From assembly GCA_023262855.1 (NCBI GenBank), contig JALQYQ010000025.1, positions 1-40,898 on the forward strand: 40,898 nt of DNA, written 5' to 3'. A program made the translations under genes and the position numbers. Below are positions 16,718-25,127 of the stretch, piece by piece. The notes under the pieces were generated by a model. That model was given only the letters and a program-made list of their open reading frames with translations, ran no database searches and was not told where the DNA came from. This DNA is from Crocinitomicaceae bacterium. GTDB lineage: Bacteria; Bacteroidota; Bacteroidia; Flavobacteriales_D; Crocinitomicaceae. Position 1 is the first letter of the stretch, and the number at the start of each line of letters is the position of its first letter.

Positions 16718-17731
16718 ATGAAAGCACTAGGATTTACAGTTACGGTTTTACTCATTAGTTTTCAATCTTATTCACAATGGGTAATGATTTGGAATGACGA
16801 GTTTGATAATTCAACGTTGGACAATTCGAAATGGGTTAACGATGTTGGAGGCAATGGTTGGGGGAACAACGAAGCGCAATATTACACTGCTGGGAATTCA
16901 AACCTGACAATTGCAAATGGAGAAGCAACATTTAGAGCAAAAGCTGAACAATTCGGCACGAATGAATATACATCCGTAAAGATTATTTCAAAAAATCTTT
17001 TTGATATTCAATACGGGAAAATTGAAGGCCGAATGAAATGTCCAATGGGGAAGGGGCTTTGGCCTGCCTTCTGGATGTTGGGTTCAAATATTGACACGGT
17101 TAGTTGGCCTGCTTGCGGTGAAATCGATGTAATGGAACACATCAATAGTGAAACAAAAATACATGGTACTGCCCACTGGGAGAATGTTGGTCATCAATAT
17201 TTAGGTGGAATCATAAATACAGATCCAACGGTATTTCATACTTATTCTATTACCTGGGATTCTACTTACATCAAGTGGTACATGGATGATCAATTGTATT
17301 ACCTAATAAATATTACCAATGGTACAAATGGAACTGAAGAATTTCATAAAAAGTTTTATTTGATTTTGAATTTAGCCGTTGGTGGTAATTGGCCAGGGTA
17401 CCCTGATGGTACAACTGTTTTTCCTGCAGACTTTGTTGTAGATTATGTTCGTGTTTACAAGGATCAATCTGAATTGACATTAGATGAGTTAGCAGCAAGT
17501 AATCTGCAGGTTTATCCAAATCCGACGAATGATATTTTAACGCTAGAAGGAATCAATGGGATGACATCGTTGAGTTATTCGATTTATAGTTTAAACGGCG
17601 AGAAATTAGCTGAAAGTACCCTAAAAGACGAAAATCCTATTGACGTATCTCATTTGACAAGTGGAATGTATATTCTTGAGGTTAAGAATGATGATGGAAC
17701 AACAAAACGGATCTCATTTTCAAAAAATTAA
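16718..17731 (+). CDS. GH16 endo-beta-1,3-glucanase (laminarinase-like), T9SS-exported
   Basis: In this 337-residue protein a signal peptide (residues 1-19) is followed by a GH16 jelly roll (about 21-248) and a T9SS type A sorting domain (263-337, LQVYPNPTNDILTL). The catalytic motif GEIDVMEH supplies the nucleophile Glu135, Asp137 and acid/base Glu140, in the bulged ExDxxE form typical of laminarinases. The substrate-cleft motifs WPAFWMLG and NLAVGGNWPG agree. It should cut beta-1,3(-1,4)-glucans outside the cell. It follows the three-repeat protein across a terminator and is closed by a bidirectional terminator. Exact linkage specificity cannot be read from sequence. Confidence 0.95.
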   Translation: MKALGFTVTVLLISFQSYSQWVMIWNDEFDNSTLDNSKWVNDVGGNGWGNNEAQYYTAGNSNLTIANGEATFRAKAEQFGTNEYTSVKIISKNLFDIQYGKIEGRMKCPMGKGLWPAFWMLGSNIDTVSWPACGEIDVMEHINSETKIHGTAHWENVGHQYLGGIINTDPTVFHTYSITWDSTYIKWYMDDQLYYLINITNGTNGTEEFHKKFYLILNLAVGGNWPGYPDGTTVFPADFVVDYVRVYKDQSELTLDELAASNLQVYPNPTNDILTLEGINGMTSLSYSIYSLNGEKLAESTLKDENPIDVSHLTSGMYILEVKNDDGTTKRISFSKN

Positions 17732-17742
17732 TCCCTCAAAAC

Positions 17743-17777
17743 AAAAAATGGCCAAAAGTACTTTTGGCCATTTTTTT
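17743..17777. terminator. Bidirectional terminator between convergent operons
   Basis: A perfect 34-bp palindrome (17743-17776) is centred on AAAAGTACTTTT, with GGCC blocks and flanking A6 and T7 runs. It can end transcription on both strands between GH16 (plus) and the CBM9-like gene (minus), which converge here. Confidence 0.93.
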
Positions 17778-17796
17778 ATGCATAAAAATTAGTTTC

Positions 17797-19056
17797 CTAT
17801 TTGAGTCGAATTCTCCCCCATTTACTTGGTGATAAATGAAAACCTTCCGTTGAAACACTGTTCCATCGGTCTTGTTGCTTTCTTACATTTGCTTCAGAAC
17901 CAAGATCAATGGCTAATTCAAAGCCGAATGATGATCCACTTAACAAGGTTTTCGAATAGATTTCTTTAACAGGAAGCGCTAGTTCTAAGAAATAACCATT
18001 TTCTTCAGGTTTTAACTTATAGTTGACTGAATTTAACGCTGTATTTCGTTTGAAATCCCACGCGTACGTTTCAGCCCCACAATTAATACCAATGTGCTGA
18101 TCACTTAGTAAATAATAGTTTCTTTTTTCATCTGCTTCAGTGTTTGTTGCAAAAGCAATTTCAACAGCATCCCCTTTCCATAAATCAGCTCCTTTATTGA
18201 TATTTTGTAGGGCCGAAGAATCTTTTACATGTACACCAATGTATAAAACATCTGAAGTATAATACAGTGCCATTTGATGCCCACCAACAATTTCAGTGAA
18301 TTCTGAAGTTTTCCAATCAGAGGATTCTCCATCTATTTGAATATTCGATTTGCTCGGTGTAACAATTATTTCCTCTTTCAGTTTTCGAGAAAAAGGAACA
18401 AGTTGAATCGAGTTGATTTCAATCTTACCTTCAGAAAATAACTGAACAATTAATTGTTTCACATTGAACAAATCAAAATCATTCTCTTCGAATGGAAAAA
18501 GCGACATAGGAATTTCCACTTTTGTCCATTCGGTTCCTATTTCTTTTGCTAACAAAAATGACTTGTTGTAGCCCAGCCAAGCTTGATTTCCTGAATAATC
18601 CTCAAAACCAAATGCCCAAGGTATATTTGTAAATGGTTTACTAGTAGAACGAACCATCAGTTGAATCGCTAAGGTATCTCGAACAGCTGCCATGTCTTTT
18701 CCCGTCCACATATCCCATCCATAGCCCATTCCGACCCAATCACACCCATCTTGATCTTTGTTCCATTTCACTTGTAAAAACGTATCTTTTACATCTGTTT
18801 TCATTGACAAAGAAATACAATTCACATTATTTGTTGACCAGATTTCTTCACTAAAAGCATTGTCAAAAATCAGTAATTGATCAAAACCTCTAATGGAATA
18901 GCTTTGCGCAATCTCCTCGTCATAGAGCGAAAGCGGTTTAACTATTTTCCGCTTGGGCATGACGGTAACGTCCTTTAATTTAACGAACTTTTGAATGGAA
19001 TCTTGACCAAACGATAGTGTTGAAATTAATAGAATACCGCTAAAAATTAATTTCAT
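17797..19056 (-). CDS. Secreted protein with CBM9-like sugar-binding domain
   Basis: This 419-residue protein has a signal peptide (MKLIFSGILLISTLSFG, cut before QD). Residues about 30-220 form a beta-sandwich rich in Trp (GMGYGWDMWTGKDMAAV, WAFGFEDYSGNQAWLGY) that looks like a carbohydrate-binding module. Residues about 228-419 match the CBM9/DOMON-like pattern (IQIDGESSDW, ALYYTSDVLYIGVHVKD, LWKGDAVEIAFATN, ELALPVKEI, WGRIRLK). No catalytic pair, T9SS tail or lipobox is seen. It is the last gene of the five-gene minus-strand operon, 3 bp after the lipoprotein gene, and should hold glucan fragments in the periplasm or at the outer membrane. Family assignment of the first half is uncertain. 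Confidence 0.8.
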   Translation of the reverse strand: MKLIFSGILLISTLSFGQDSIQKFVKLKDVTVMPKRKIVKPLSLYDEEIAQSYSIRGFDQLLIFDNAFSEEIWSTNNVNCISLSMKTDVKDTFLQVKWNKDQDGCDWVGMGYGWDMWTGKDMAAVRDTLAIQLMVRSTSKPFTNIPWAFGFEDYSGNQAWLGYNKSFLLAKEIGTEWTKVEIPMSLFPFEENDFDLFNVKQLIVQLFSEGKIEINSIQLVPFSRKLKEEIIVTPSKSNIQIDGESSDWKTSEFTEIVGGHQMALYYTSDVLYIGVHVKDSSALQNINKGADLWKGDAVEIAFATNTEADEKRNYYLLSDQHIGINCGAETYAWDFKRNTALNSVNYKLKPEENGYFLELALPVKEIYSKTLLSGSSFGFELAIDLGSEANVRKQQDRWNSVSTEGFHLSPSKWGRIRLK

Positions 19057-19059
19057 AGC

Positions 19060-20061
19060 TTAAGGATTCAAAGGTGCATTTTCCGTAAAAATCATGTAAT
19101 CCAATTTAGCTTTAGCGAAACCTGAAACTGGATTAGCCAAATGAAGCATATTGATAGTTTTGATTTTATTCGATTGATGTGTTCCCTCACCATTTGGAGC
19201 TGCTGGAGAACCATTCACTAAACAAGGAATATCGCTGTATTTAATGCTTACCATTTTCCAACCAACCCAATCAACTGTGACTTGCAAAGAATACATATCT
19301 TCTGAAGCACTCGTAAATGCTCCGTCACCATTTTCATCCTCTTCAAATTGAAACAATACAAGACTGTTCGTCAGTCCTGGTTCACCGTATATCATGACAT
19401 TAAAATAGACGTTATTTGGATTAGATGACAAAGGAAACGTCGATGCACCGTATGCACTCGCGTTAAAATTAACCAAGCCAATTAACCAATCCCAATCAAC
19501 CGTTCCTGCCATGTTGTAATAGGAATTTCCTTCTGGGGCTGAAACATCTGATTTAATTTGAAAATCCATGTTCGCACCAGCTTGTACGAATGATGTCCAA
19601 CCACCATTAAATCCTGTTTCAAAATCGGAAATTAAAAACCCAGTATTTGTTTTTGGAGCCAAGACCTTTACATAAACGGTCATCGTATCAGGTTCATTTG
19701 TAAATGTTAAATCTACCTTACACATTTCCGCTTTAAAGATTGGTAAGTTGGTCGTGTTTCCTGTCCACAAACTTTGACTCACATCAATTGAACTGCTCAA
19801 TCCAGTAATTTCCTTCACAGCACCACTTGTTTGACCAGTAATAGTGATTTTCCAAGCACTGGTTTTCGATAAATCAGCTGTGAAATAGACACTTTCTCCA
19901 GCAGCAAAATCTACAGAATCTTGACTCGCTTGTAAACTGTTGATGATTACAAAAGCGCCATTTAAATCTTGTAACGAAGGTCCATCAAATTGATTCACTT
20001 CATCTTTTCGACAAGCAACAAGGCCTAATCCTAGAACGAATAAAAAAAGATATTTTTTCAT
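19060..20061 (-). CDS. Surface glycan-binding lipoprotein candidate
   Basis: This 333-residue protein has a lipoprotein signal ending in LVAC (lipidated Cys17) followed by RKDEV. A Lys-Asp/Glu-Asp/Glu run just after the cysteine matches the surface-export signal known from Capnocytophaga/Flavobacterium lipoproteins, so it is probably outside the outer membrane. Residues about 30-130 look like a PKD/Ig-like spacer. Residues about 140-333 form an aromatic-rich beta-sandwich (SDFETGFNGGWTSF, VDWDWLIGLVNF, DWVGWKMVSIKYSDI) like carbohydrate-binding modules. By position it would fill the SusE/F-type role in an operon lacking SusC/SusD. It is separated from both neighbours by 3 bp. Confidence 0.8.
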   Translation of the reverse strand: MKKYLFLFVLGLGLVACRKDEVNQFDGPSLQDLNGAFVIINSLQASQDSVDFAAGESVYFTADLSKTSAWKITITGQTSGAVKEITGLSSSIDVSQSLWTGNTTNLPIFKAEMCKVDLTFTNEPDTMTVYVKVLAPKTNTGFLISDFETGFNGGWTSFVQAGANMDFQIKSDVSAPEGNSYYNMAGTVDWDWLIGLVNFNASAYGASTFPLSSNPNNVYFNVMIYGEPGLTNSLVLFQFEEDENGDGAFTSASEDMYSLQVTVDWVGWKMVSIKYSDIPCLVNGSPAAPNGEGTHQSNKIKTINMLHLANPVSGFAKAKLDYMIFTENAPLNP

Positions 20062-20064
20062 AAC

Positions 20065-21756
20065 TTAAAATTTCATGATGTAGTAAATATAAAACTGATT
20101 GTAACGATATGAACTTACTGAACTAAAGGAGTTTGTATTACTTTCATAAATTGCAGCAAGGTAAATGGATGGCGTAAAATTATATTTCAATCCACCCGCT
20201 AAACATAATTCTTCTCCACTAATGTTCATTGCTGTATAGTTGATTATCTCACCTTCAGCGTTTCGAACAGGCATCGACTCATTTCCTTTACTTTTGAAAT
20301 AATAGCTATTCGCTAATAAATAAAGATCTTCCACCAATTCCATTTCTAACCCTAAATTTAAGGTAGTGGATTTCAAAGCTATTTGTTCGAATGCTAAATC
20401 ACTTGTTCGTTTGGTATCTTGAAACGCAAACCCCGCTGTCAATTTTTGTTCTTTTTTCCAATTAAAAATGTTTGAGAAATTGAATTCTAAGGTTGAATTG
20501 ATCGAATTGAACGAACGTAGTTTTGTTGTACCTTGTCCACGCACTTCTCCTAAACGATAATAATTCGCGTCAAGTTTTACACTTTTCTGTTTATTTGAAA
20601 CTGTCAATCCCGCAAATAATCCACGACGATTAAAGGTAGCGATTCCATAAGGCAATACATTATTTACAGCAGGATTATACGCCATAATTCCAGTTGTGAT
20701 CGAATTAGAATAAAGTGTTGGATCATTGTATAAGTCATAATTTGACAATGGACGAATAATTTGATCATTGGTATAACGTTCGTAGAAGTTATTCAGTTGG
20801 TTGAAATCAACACGTTTGCTTTGTGCACCAAAACTTCTGAAATCAGCACCATTATCCATGTAACCAAGATGAACTTTTAATCCAGATTTTTTATTCTGAA
20901 AATTCGCTTGAACATTGATGAAATAATCCTTTAATCCACCGGTCGTATCTAAACTGAGGGCACTAGACGAAATTCCAGATTCTCCGCTAATTCCAAAAAT
21001 GTTCTTTTTCAAATCGAGCGTCGCTTTATAGCTAACTGAACTAACATTATTGCGATAAGCATTGTCATTCAGTGCTGTATTCTTAAGATCGAAAATACTT
21101 ACATGATTAAATCCAAGCGTCAAGTATTTACTCTGCGTGAAAATCACGTTTCCACCGCCGTACAAGCGCTCTAGGATATTACCCAAATTACTTGGATTCA
21201 AACGTGTAATGAAGGCATTTACTTTAATTTCATCTACCACTTTCGGGAATTGAAGTGCAAAATCAATTGCGGCTCCTTGCTGGCGCCATGTATTGTTTTT
21301 GTAAAACGATTCGTAATTAAGTACTTCTTCTTTTATCTTTAAAACTGAACTGGATTGCACCAATAAGTCAGCATTGTGATTGTAGAACGTGTAAGGCGTT
21401 AATTTATAATCAATGTTTCCAATTTGATAACGCAAAGCATTCTTCACCACTCCTTTAACATACAATTGACGAACATCAAATGTGACGCCGCTGCCCCAAA
21501 ATCCGCCAAAGGCATTTTTTATACGCACCATTCCAAGAATTTCGGTAGAAGCATTTGGATTAATTTTAAAGCCCAAATCGATCAAGGCGTAACCACCTGA
21601 ATTTTTACGACTTGTAACTGTGTCTTCCTGATCTGAACTAAAATCTGCATTTGAAATAATAGAACGTGCCCCTCCAACATATTGCACCTTCTTGTCTTCC
21701 TGAGAAAAAGAGCTAACTGCAATAAGCGTGATGATAACTGTGAGAATATTTTTCAT
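20065..21756 (-). CDS. Outer-membrane beta-barrel protein (563 aa)
   Basis: A signal peptide (MKNILTVIITLIAVSSFS, cut before QE) is followed by alternating polar/aromatic strands throughout (YQIGNIDYKLTPYTFYN, NVQANFQNKKSGLKVHLGY, NQFYIYYIMKF). The terminal Phe is the classical outer-membrane assembly signal. I recognise no named family; it has no TonB box or plug domain, so it is not a SusC. Its start codon directly abuts the stop codon of the preceding barrel gene, so the two are translationally linked and may form a pair. A role as oligosaccharide porin is inferred from the operon. Confidence 0.78.
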   Translation of the reverse strand: MKNILTVIITLIAVSSFSQEDKKVQYVGGARSIISNADFSSDQEDTVTSRKNSGGYALIDLGFKINPNASTEILGMVRIKNAFGGFWGSGVTFDVRQLYVKGVVKNALRYQIGNIDYKLTPYTFYNHNADLLVQSSSVLKIKEEVLNYESFYKNNTWRQQGAAIDFALQFPKVVDEIKVNAFITRLNPSNLGNILERLYGGGNVIFTQSKYLTLGFNHVSIFDLKNTALNDNAYRNNVSSVSYKATLDLKKNIFGISGESGISSSALSLDTTGGLKDYFINVQANFQNKKSGLKVHLGYMDNGADFRSFGAQSKRVDFNQLNNFYERYTNDQIIRPLSNYDLYNDPTLYSNSITTGIMAYNPAVNNVLPYGIATFNRRGLFAGLTVSNKQKSVKLDANYYRLGEVRGQGTTKLRSFNSINSTLEFNFSNIFNWKKEQKLTAGFAFQDTKRTSDLAFEQIALKSTTLNLGLEMELVEDLYLLANSYYFKSKGNESMPVRNAEGEIINYTAMNISGEELCLAGGLKYNFTPSIYLAAIYESNTNSFSSVSSYRYNQFYIYYIMKF

Positions 21757-23604
21757 TTAAAAGTAGATTTTTAATTCAACTGTTGTTTCTGTACCATTGT
21801 AATGATCAAGTGAAAAACTACGGTCTTGGTAGTTCATCCAGCGATGTTTTATATAGAGTCCTGTATTTTTTGCTAATTGCAAATCAAGTCCGATTGCGTA
21901 AGAAAGCCCTTCTTGATTTTTCGCTTTATTGCTTACTACATCTAACACCGTTTGATCGTTCGCAATAATTCGATCGTAACCAAAATAATTGGAAAGAATA
22001 ACTTTCGGGAAGAGCAAATAATAAAACTCCAACTGGTTATTGTACGATTGCAAATAGGCCTTTTGTGAGTAGTTTGGTAGAGCAGAAAATTTCGACTGAA
22101 CACTGTGCATTCCACCTAAATAAAAGACCAAAAGATCTTTACCAAACAGTTTAAACTCAGTTTTGTAACTAATTTCTAATGAATTGAATCCTTTTGCCGT
22201 AATTGAATCTGTAATTTGGACAGTTTCATATACACCTCGATAAATTTTATTTAAGTTATCGTATGGTCCAACCCCTGCAGGAAAGCCCCAACGCCAGAAG
22301 CGCGACAATGCCAAATTATTTGCAGGATGCCCGTAAGTGATTTTGTCAGACAAGGCTACAATTTCACTCGCAGCGCTATAACCAACAGTTAATTTGTGTT
22401 TTTTTAATGCCATGTCCATGTTTAAAATCACACCGCGACGATTGTTGGTCATTTGTCCGATTGAAACAAGAGAACTAGCAAATGGAATCAAAGAAGTTTG
22501 ACTTCCAGGCGTTGCTTCACCTGTGAAATTGTCGTTGTATTCTTGAATTGATGAATTCCAAAATACACCGTTGTTGTTTATCACATTCGGACTAATTTGA
22601 AAGTAACGGACCTCTAAAGGAAAATGTGTCCATTCTTTGGAGAATTGAAGTTTGATGTCCAAGGCCTCTCCCCACTTTCCTGTTGCTGTTGGACTGAAAT
22701 AATTTCCAGTTCCAACTTCACCCAACAACTGCATTTCTTTCCAAATCAGTTTAAATTCGGACGTCACTAAATTATATCCTAATGCCAAACGCGCCAAACT
22801 ATCTGTATACGTTTTACTTGAAATACCGTTAATGCTAACAAAATTGTTCTTGAATTCCTTTTTAATTTTTCCAGCCATTAAAGCGTTTGGAGTTGGCAAT
22901 GCGCCACCATTGAATTGCGATTTACCATACATATAAGCAAACGAAAATTGCTTTGGTAAACGCACTCCGTCAAGAATAAATCCTTGAAATGCTTGTTGTC
23001 CCCAACGCGTATCTTGTGTTAATGCGCCATCTGAATAAAATTTGTGGTAGCGATCATAAACTGATTTCATTGCTGGATCCCATGGATTGCGCTCAAAAAC
23101 ACTAAAACGATTGTATCCAGTATTTGATGCAAATGTAAACGGGCTAATCGTGTACCAATGAATACCACCTGTGCGAACACTAAATGTTCCGTACTTTGTA
23201 GAATGCGTTCCGGTAAGATTAACTCCTAAATTAAGGCCTTTCACATAATCCGTTTGACTTCCTGACATCGGTGTCCACAAATACAAATCTGTTGAAAATG
23301 AAGTTGTTTTACTCGGTCGTCCGCCAATTGTAAGCATCAACTGTGGAATATTACTATCATCACCCAAGAAAACACGATTTTTTACATCGCCAAACTCAGG
23401 ATATTGATCTTTCATTTGTGTGTAGCAACCTAAAAAGCGATAATATCCTGAAACACTGATGGTATTCATCATTGCTTCCATCTTCTTTGGGTACAATCCA
23501 CTATTCTTTGGAACGAAAGCCGAAGTATCGATCAGTTGTGCTTTTGAATTGATAGAAACCAAACAAAGCACCAGAAAAACGAAGGTTGATTTTTTATTCC
23601 TCAT
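21757..23604 (-). CDS. Outer-membrane beta-barrel protein (615 aa)
   Basis: A signal peptide (MRNKKSTFVFLVLCLVSINSKA, cut before QLID) and a long run of amphipathic strands (VSGYYRFLGCYTQ, TTSFSTDLYLWTPM, LSYAIGLDLQLAKNTGLYIKHRW) end in TTVELKIYF with a terminal Phe, so this is an outer-membrane barrel. No plug domain or SusD neighbour is present. It overlaps the end of the GH-A glycosidase gene by 11 bp and abuts the next barrel gene, so all three are co-translated. The family is not recognised. The likely job is passage of glucan fragments, though a structural or binding role is possible. Confidence 0.78.
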   Translation of the reverse strand: MRNKKSTFVFLVLCLVSINSKAQLIDTSAFVPKNSGLYPKKMEAMMNTISVSGYYRFLGCYTQMKDQYPEFGDVKNRVFLGDDSNIPQLMLTIGGRPSKTTSFSTDLYLWTPMSGSQTDYVKGLNLGVNLTGTHSTKYGTFSVRTGGIHWYTISPFTFASNTGYNRFSVFERNPWDPAMKSVYDRYHKFYSDGALTQDTRWGQQAFQGFILDGVRLPKQFSFAYMYGKSQFNGGALPTPNALMAGKIKKEFKNNFVSINGISSKTYTDSLARLALGYNLVTSEFKLIWKEMQLLGEVGTGNYFSPTATGKWGEALDIKLQFSKEWTHFPLEVRYFQISPNVINNNGVFWNSSIQEYNDNFTGEATPGSQTSLIPFASSLVSIGQMTNNRRGVILNMDMALKKHKLTVGYSAASEIVALSDKITYGHPANNLALSRFWRWGFPAGVGPYDNLNKIYRGVYETVQITDSITAKGFNSLEISYKTEFKLFGKDLLVFYLGGMHSVQSKFSALPNYSQKAYLQSYNNQLEFYYLLFPKVILSNYFGYDRIIANDQTVLDVVSNKAKNQEGLSYAIGLDLQLAKNTGLYIKHRWMNYQDRSFSLDHYNGTETTVELKIYF

Positions 23605-24934
23605 CGAATGATTTTAGTGTTTGTTCTTTAAAATGAATGCGCTCTGCATTGTTCCCAGGTTCCACATAAAACGGAATGTTCATGTAAGCTAATTTCTCAC
23701 CGTCGTATACTTTTACAAACAGACGGTACCTTCCTTCTTTCAACGGAGCTTTCAATTGCACACTTGCTTGATTTTTCCCTTTTAATCTTCCATTGATAAT
23801 TGGCGGTTTCATTTCAGCATCACCTCCTGATTTTAAGTCGGTACTTTCTGGATAAAGTTCCCACGTATAATTGAGTTTATCTTGATTTAGATCTGTTGCA
23901 AAAAGTTCGAATGAATAGCTTGTATTCGCTTTAACAATACAATTTGGCGCCAATTTCTGTTCATTGAAATAAATGGAATCAATACGAGGAGCTCTGTTTG
24001 TTGGGTAAGCACCAGACCAACAAAACGTCAGTTCATCAATGGCTTCAGTTGGAATTCCATCTTCGTTAAAGAGTCCGTACCATGTGCTTGTATATTCCTG
24101 CTTTTGTCCCCACAAAAATGCAAACGAACCAATGCACTGAGCACTGTCCGCTGCAATACAAGTTTGATAACGTTTTAGGTAAACAGCCGCTTTTTCGGAA
24201 CTAGTTTGTTCAATGGACATTCCCCAAATCGTTTTAGGAGATTCCCAATGTCCGTTTGGTCCCCATTCAGTGATCATGTAGGCACCTGTGTAATTTCCAT
24301 TCGTCAAAACGCCTTTTACAGATTCAATGTCACCATAGGTATTGATTCCGTAGATATCAACTTCAGTCAAAATGGTTTTAACAAAGTTCAATTTTTCAGC
24401 ATTTGTACCTGCAGTAACTGTCGAAGTGGGATGATTCTTATCTTCTTCGTGAACCATTTTTGCGATATCGTTCACCGCAGCCCATACTTTTGTATTCGAA
24501 TATTCTAATTCGTATTCATTTCCAACTCCCCACATTAACAAGGCTGGATGATCTTTGTATTTACGCACTGCTGTGCGAAATCCTTCTAATTGATTCTTAA
24601 TTTTTTCTTGATCGTTGTAATCAAAGCCATGACGCTCATGTTGCACCCACAATCCGAGCATCACCTTTAAACCGTTTTTTTCTGCTTCGTCTAATATTGC
24701 CTGTGCATTTTCAATTCCCCATGTACGTATTGTGTTTCCACCGCAAGCTTTTACAACATCCATTTGAACAGTTCCACCTGCACCTCGAATATAAAACGGC
24801 TCATTATTTACACGCAATTGCCACTTACTATTTTCTTTCGTAATCGTAACTTTTCGAACTTGCCCACTGACATGACCAATCAATAATAGGTTAAAGCAGA
24901 AGAATACGAACAAAGCTGTTTTTTTCATTAGCAC
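23594..24934 (-). CDS. Clan GH-A glycoside hydrolase (GH2/GH5-like barrel)
   Basis: In this 446-residue protein, after a signal peptide (to about residue 24, cut before QVRK), a short strand region (WQLRVNNEPFYIRGAGG) leads into an (alpha/beta)8 barrel. The clan-A catalytic pair is visible: acid/base Glu140 in MWGVGNEYELE and nucleophile Glu223 in MITEWGPNG, 83 residues apart. Residues about 315-446 form an Ig-like beta-sandwich (RAPRIDSIYFN... YRLFVKVYDGEKLAY). The barrel resembles the catalytic core of GH2 enzymes without their N-terminal sandwiches; which CAZy family it belongs to cannot be settled by eye. It is the first gene behind operator 3 and has no T9SS tail, so it is probably periplasmic. 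An ATG at 24928 is an equal alternative start. Confidence 0.85.
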   Translation of the reverse strand: MLMKKTALFVFFCFNLLLIGHVSGQVRKVTITKENSKWQLRVNNEPFYIRGAGGTVQMDVVKACGGNTIRTWGIENAQAILDEAEKNGLKVMLGLWVQHERHGFDYNDQEKIKNQLEGFRTAVRKYKDHPALLMWGVGNEYELEYSNTKVWAAVNDIAKMVHEEDKNHPTSTVTAGTNAEKLNFVKTILTEVDIYGINTYGDIESVKGVLTNGNYTGAYMITEWGPNGHWESPKTIWGMSIEQTSSEKAAVYLKRYQTCIAADSAQCIGSFAFLWGQKQEYTSTWYGLFNEDGIPTEAIDELTFCWSGAYPTNRAPRIDSIYFNEQKLAPNCIVKANTSYSFELFATDLNQDKLNYTWELYPESTDLKSGGDAEMKPPIINGRLKGKNQASVQLKAPLKEGRYRLFVKVYDGEKLAYMNIPFYVEPGNNAERIHFKEQTLKSFDEE

Positions 24935-24971
24935 GATTATTAGCGTTTTGTTGGCAATTAGAATAATAACT

Positions 24972-24990
24972 TATTGTAATTTGTACAATA
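24972..24990. promoter_or_regulatory. Operator palindrome 3 (TATTGT-N7-ACAATA), divergent region
   Basis: This perfect inverted repeat has 6-bp arms and a 7-bp spacer. It lies 37 bp upstream of the GH-A operon start on the minus strand and 137 bp upstream of the FHS transporter on the plus strand. One site in a 193-bp divergent gap could control both directions, though it is placed better for the minus-strand operon. Confidence 0.8.
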
Positions 24991-25127
24991 TTAAAATTTA
25001 TTTTTAATTTTCACAACTTAAACTTCACAAATGGTAGGTTTCAATCTTACAAATGTTTGAGTTTATTTACAGTTAAATATACTGAAGAACAGTTAACAAA
25101 GGAAATAGTTTCATTAAACAAAAAATC

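Noticed and set aside
20065-23604. SusC/SusD pair
   Set aside because: Neither barrel protein has a plug domain, TonB box or SusC-like N terminus, and no SusD-like helical lipoprotein is present.
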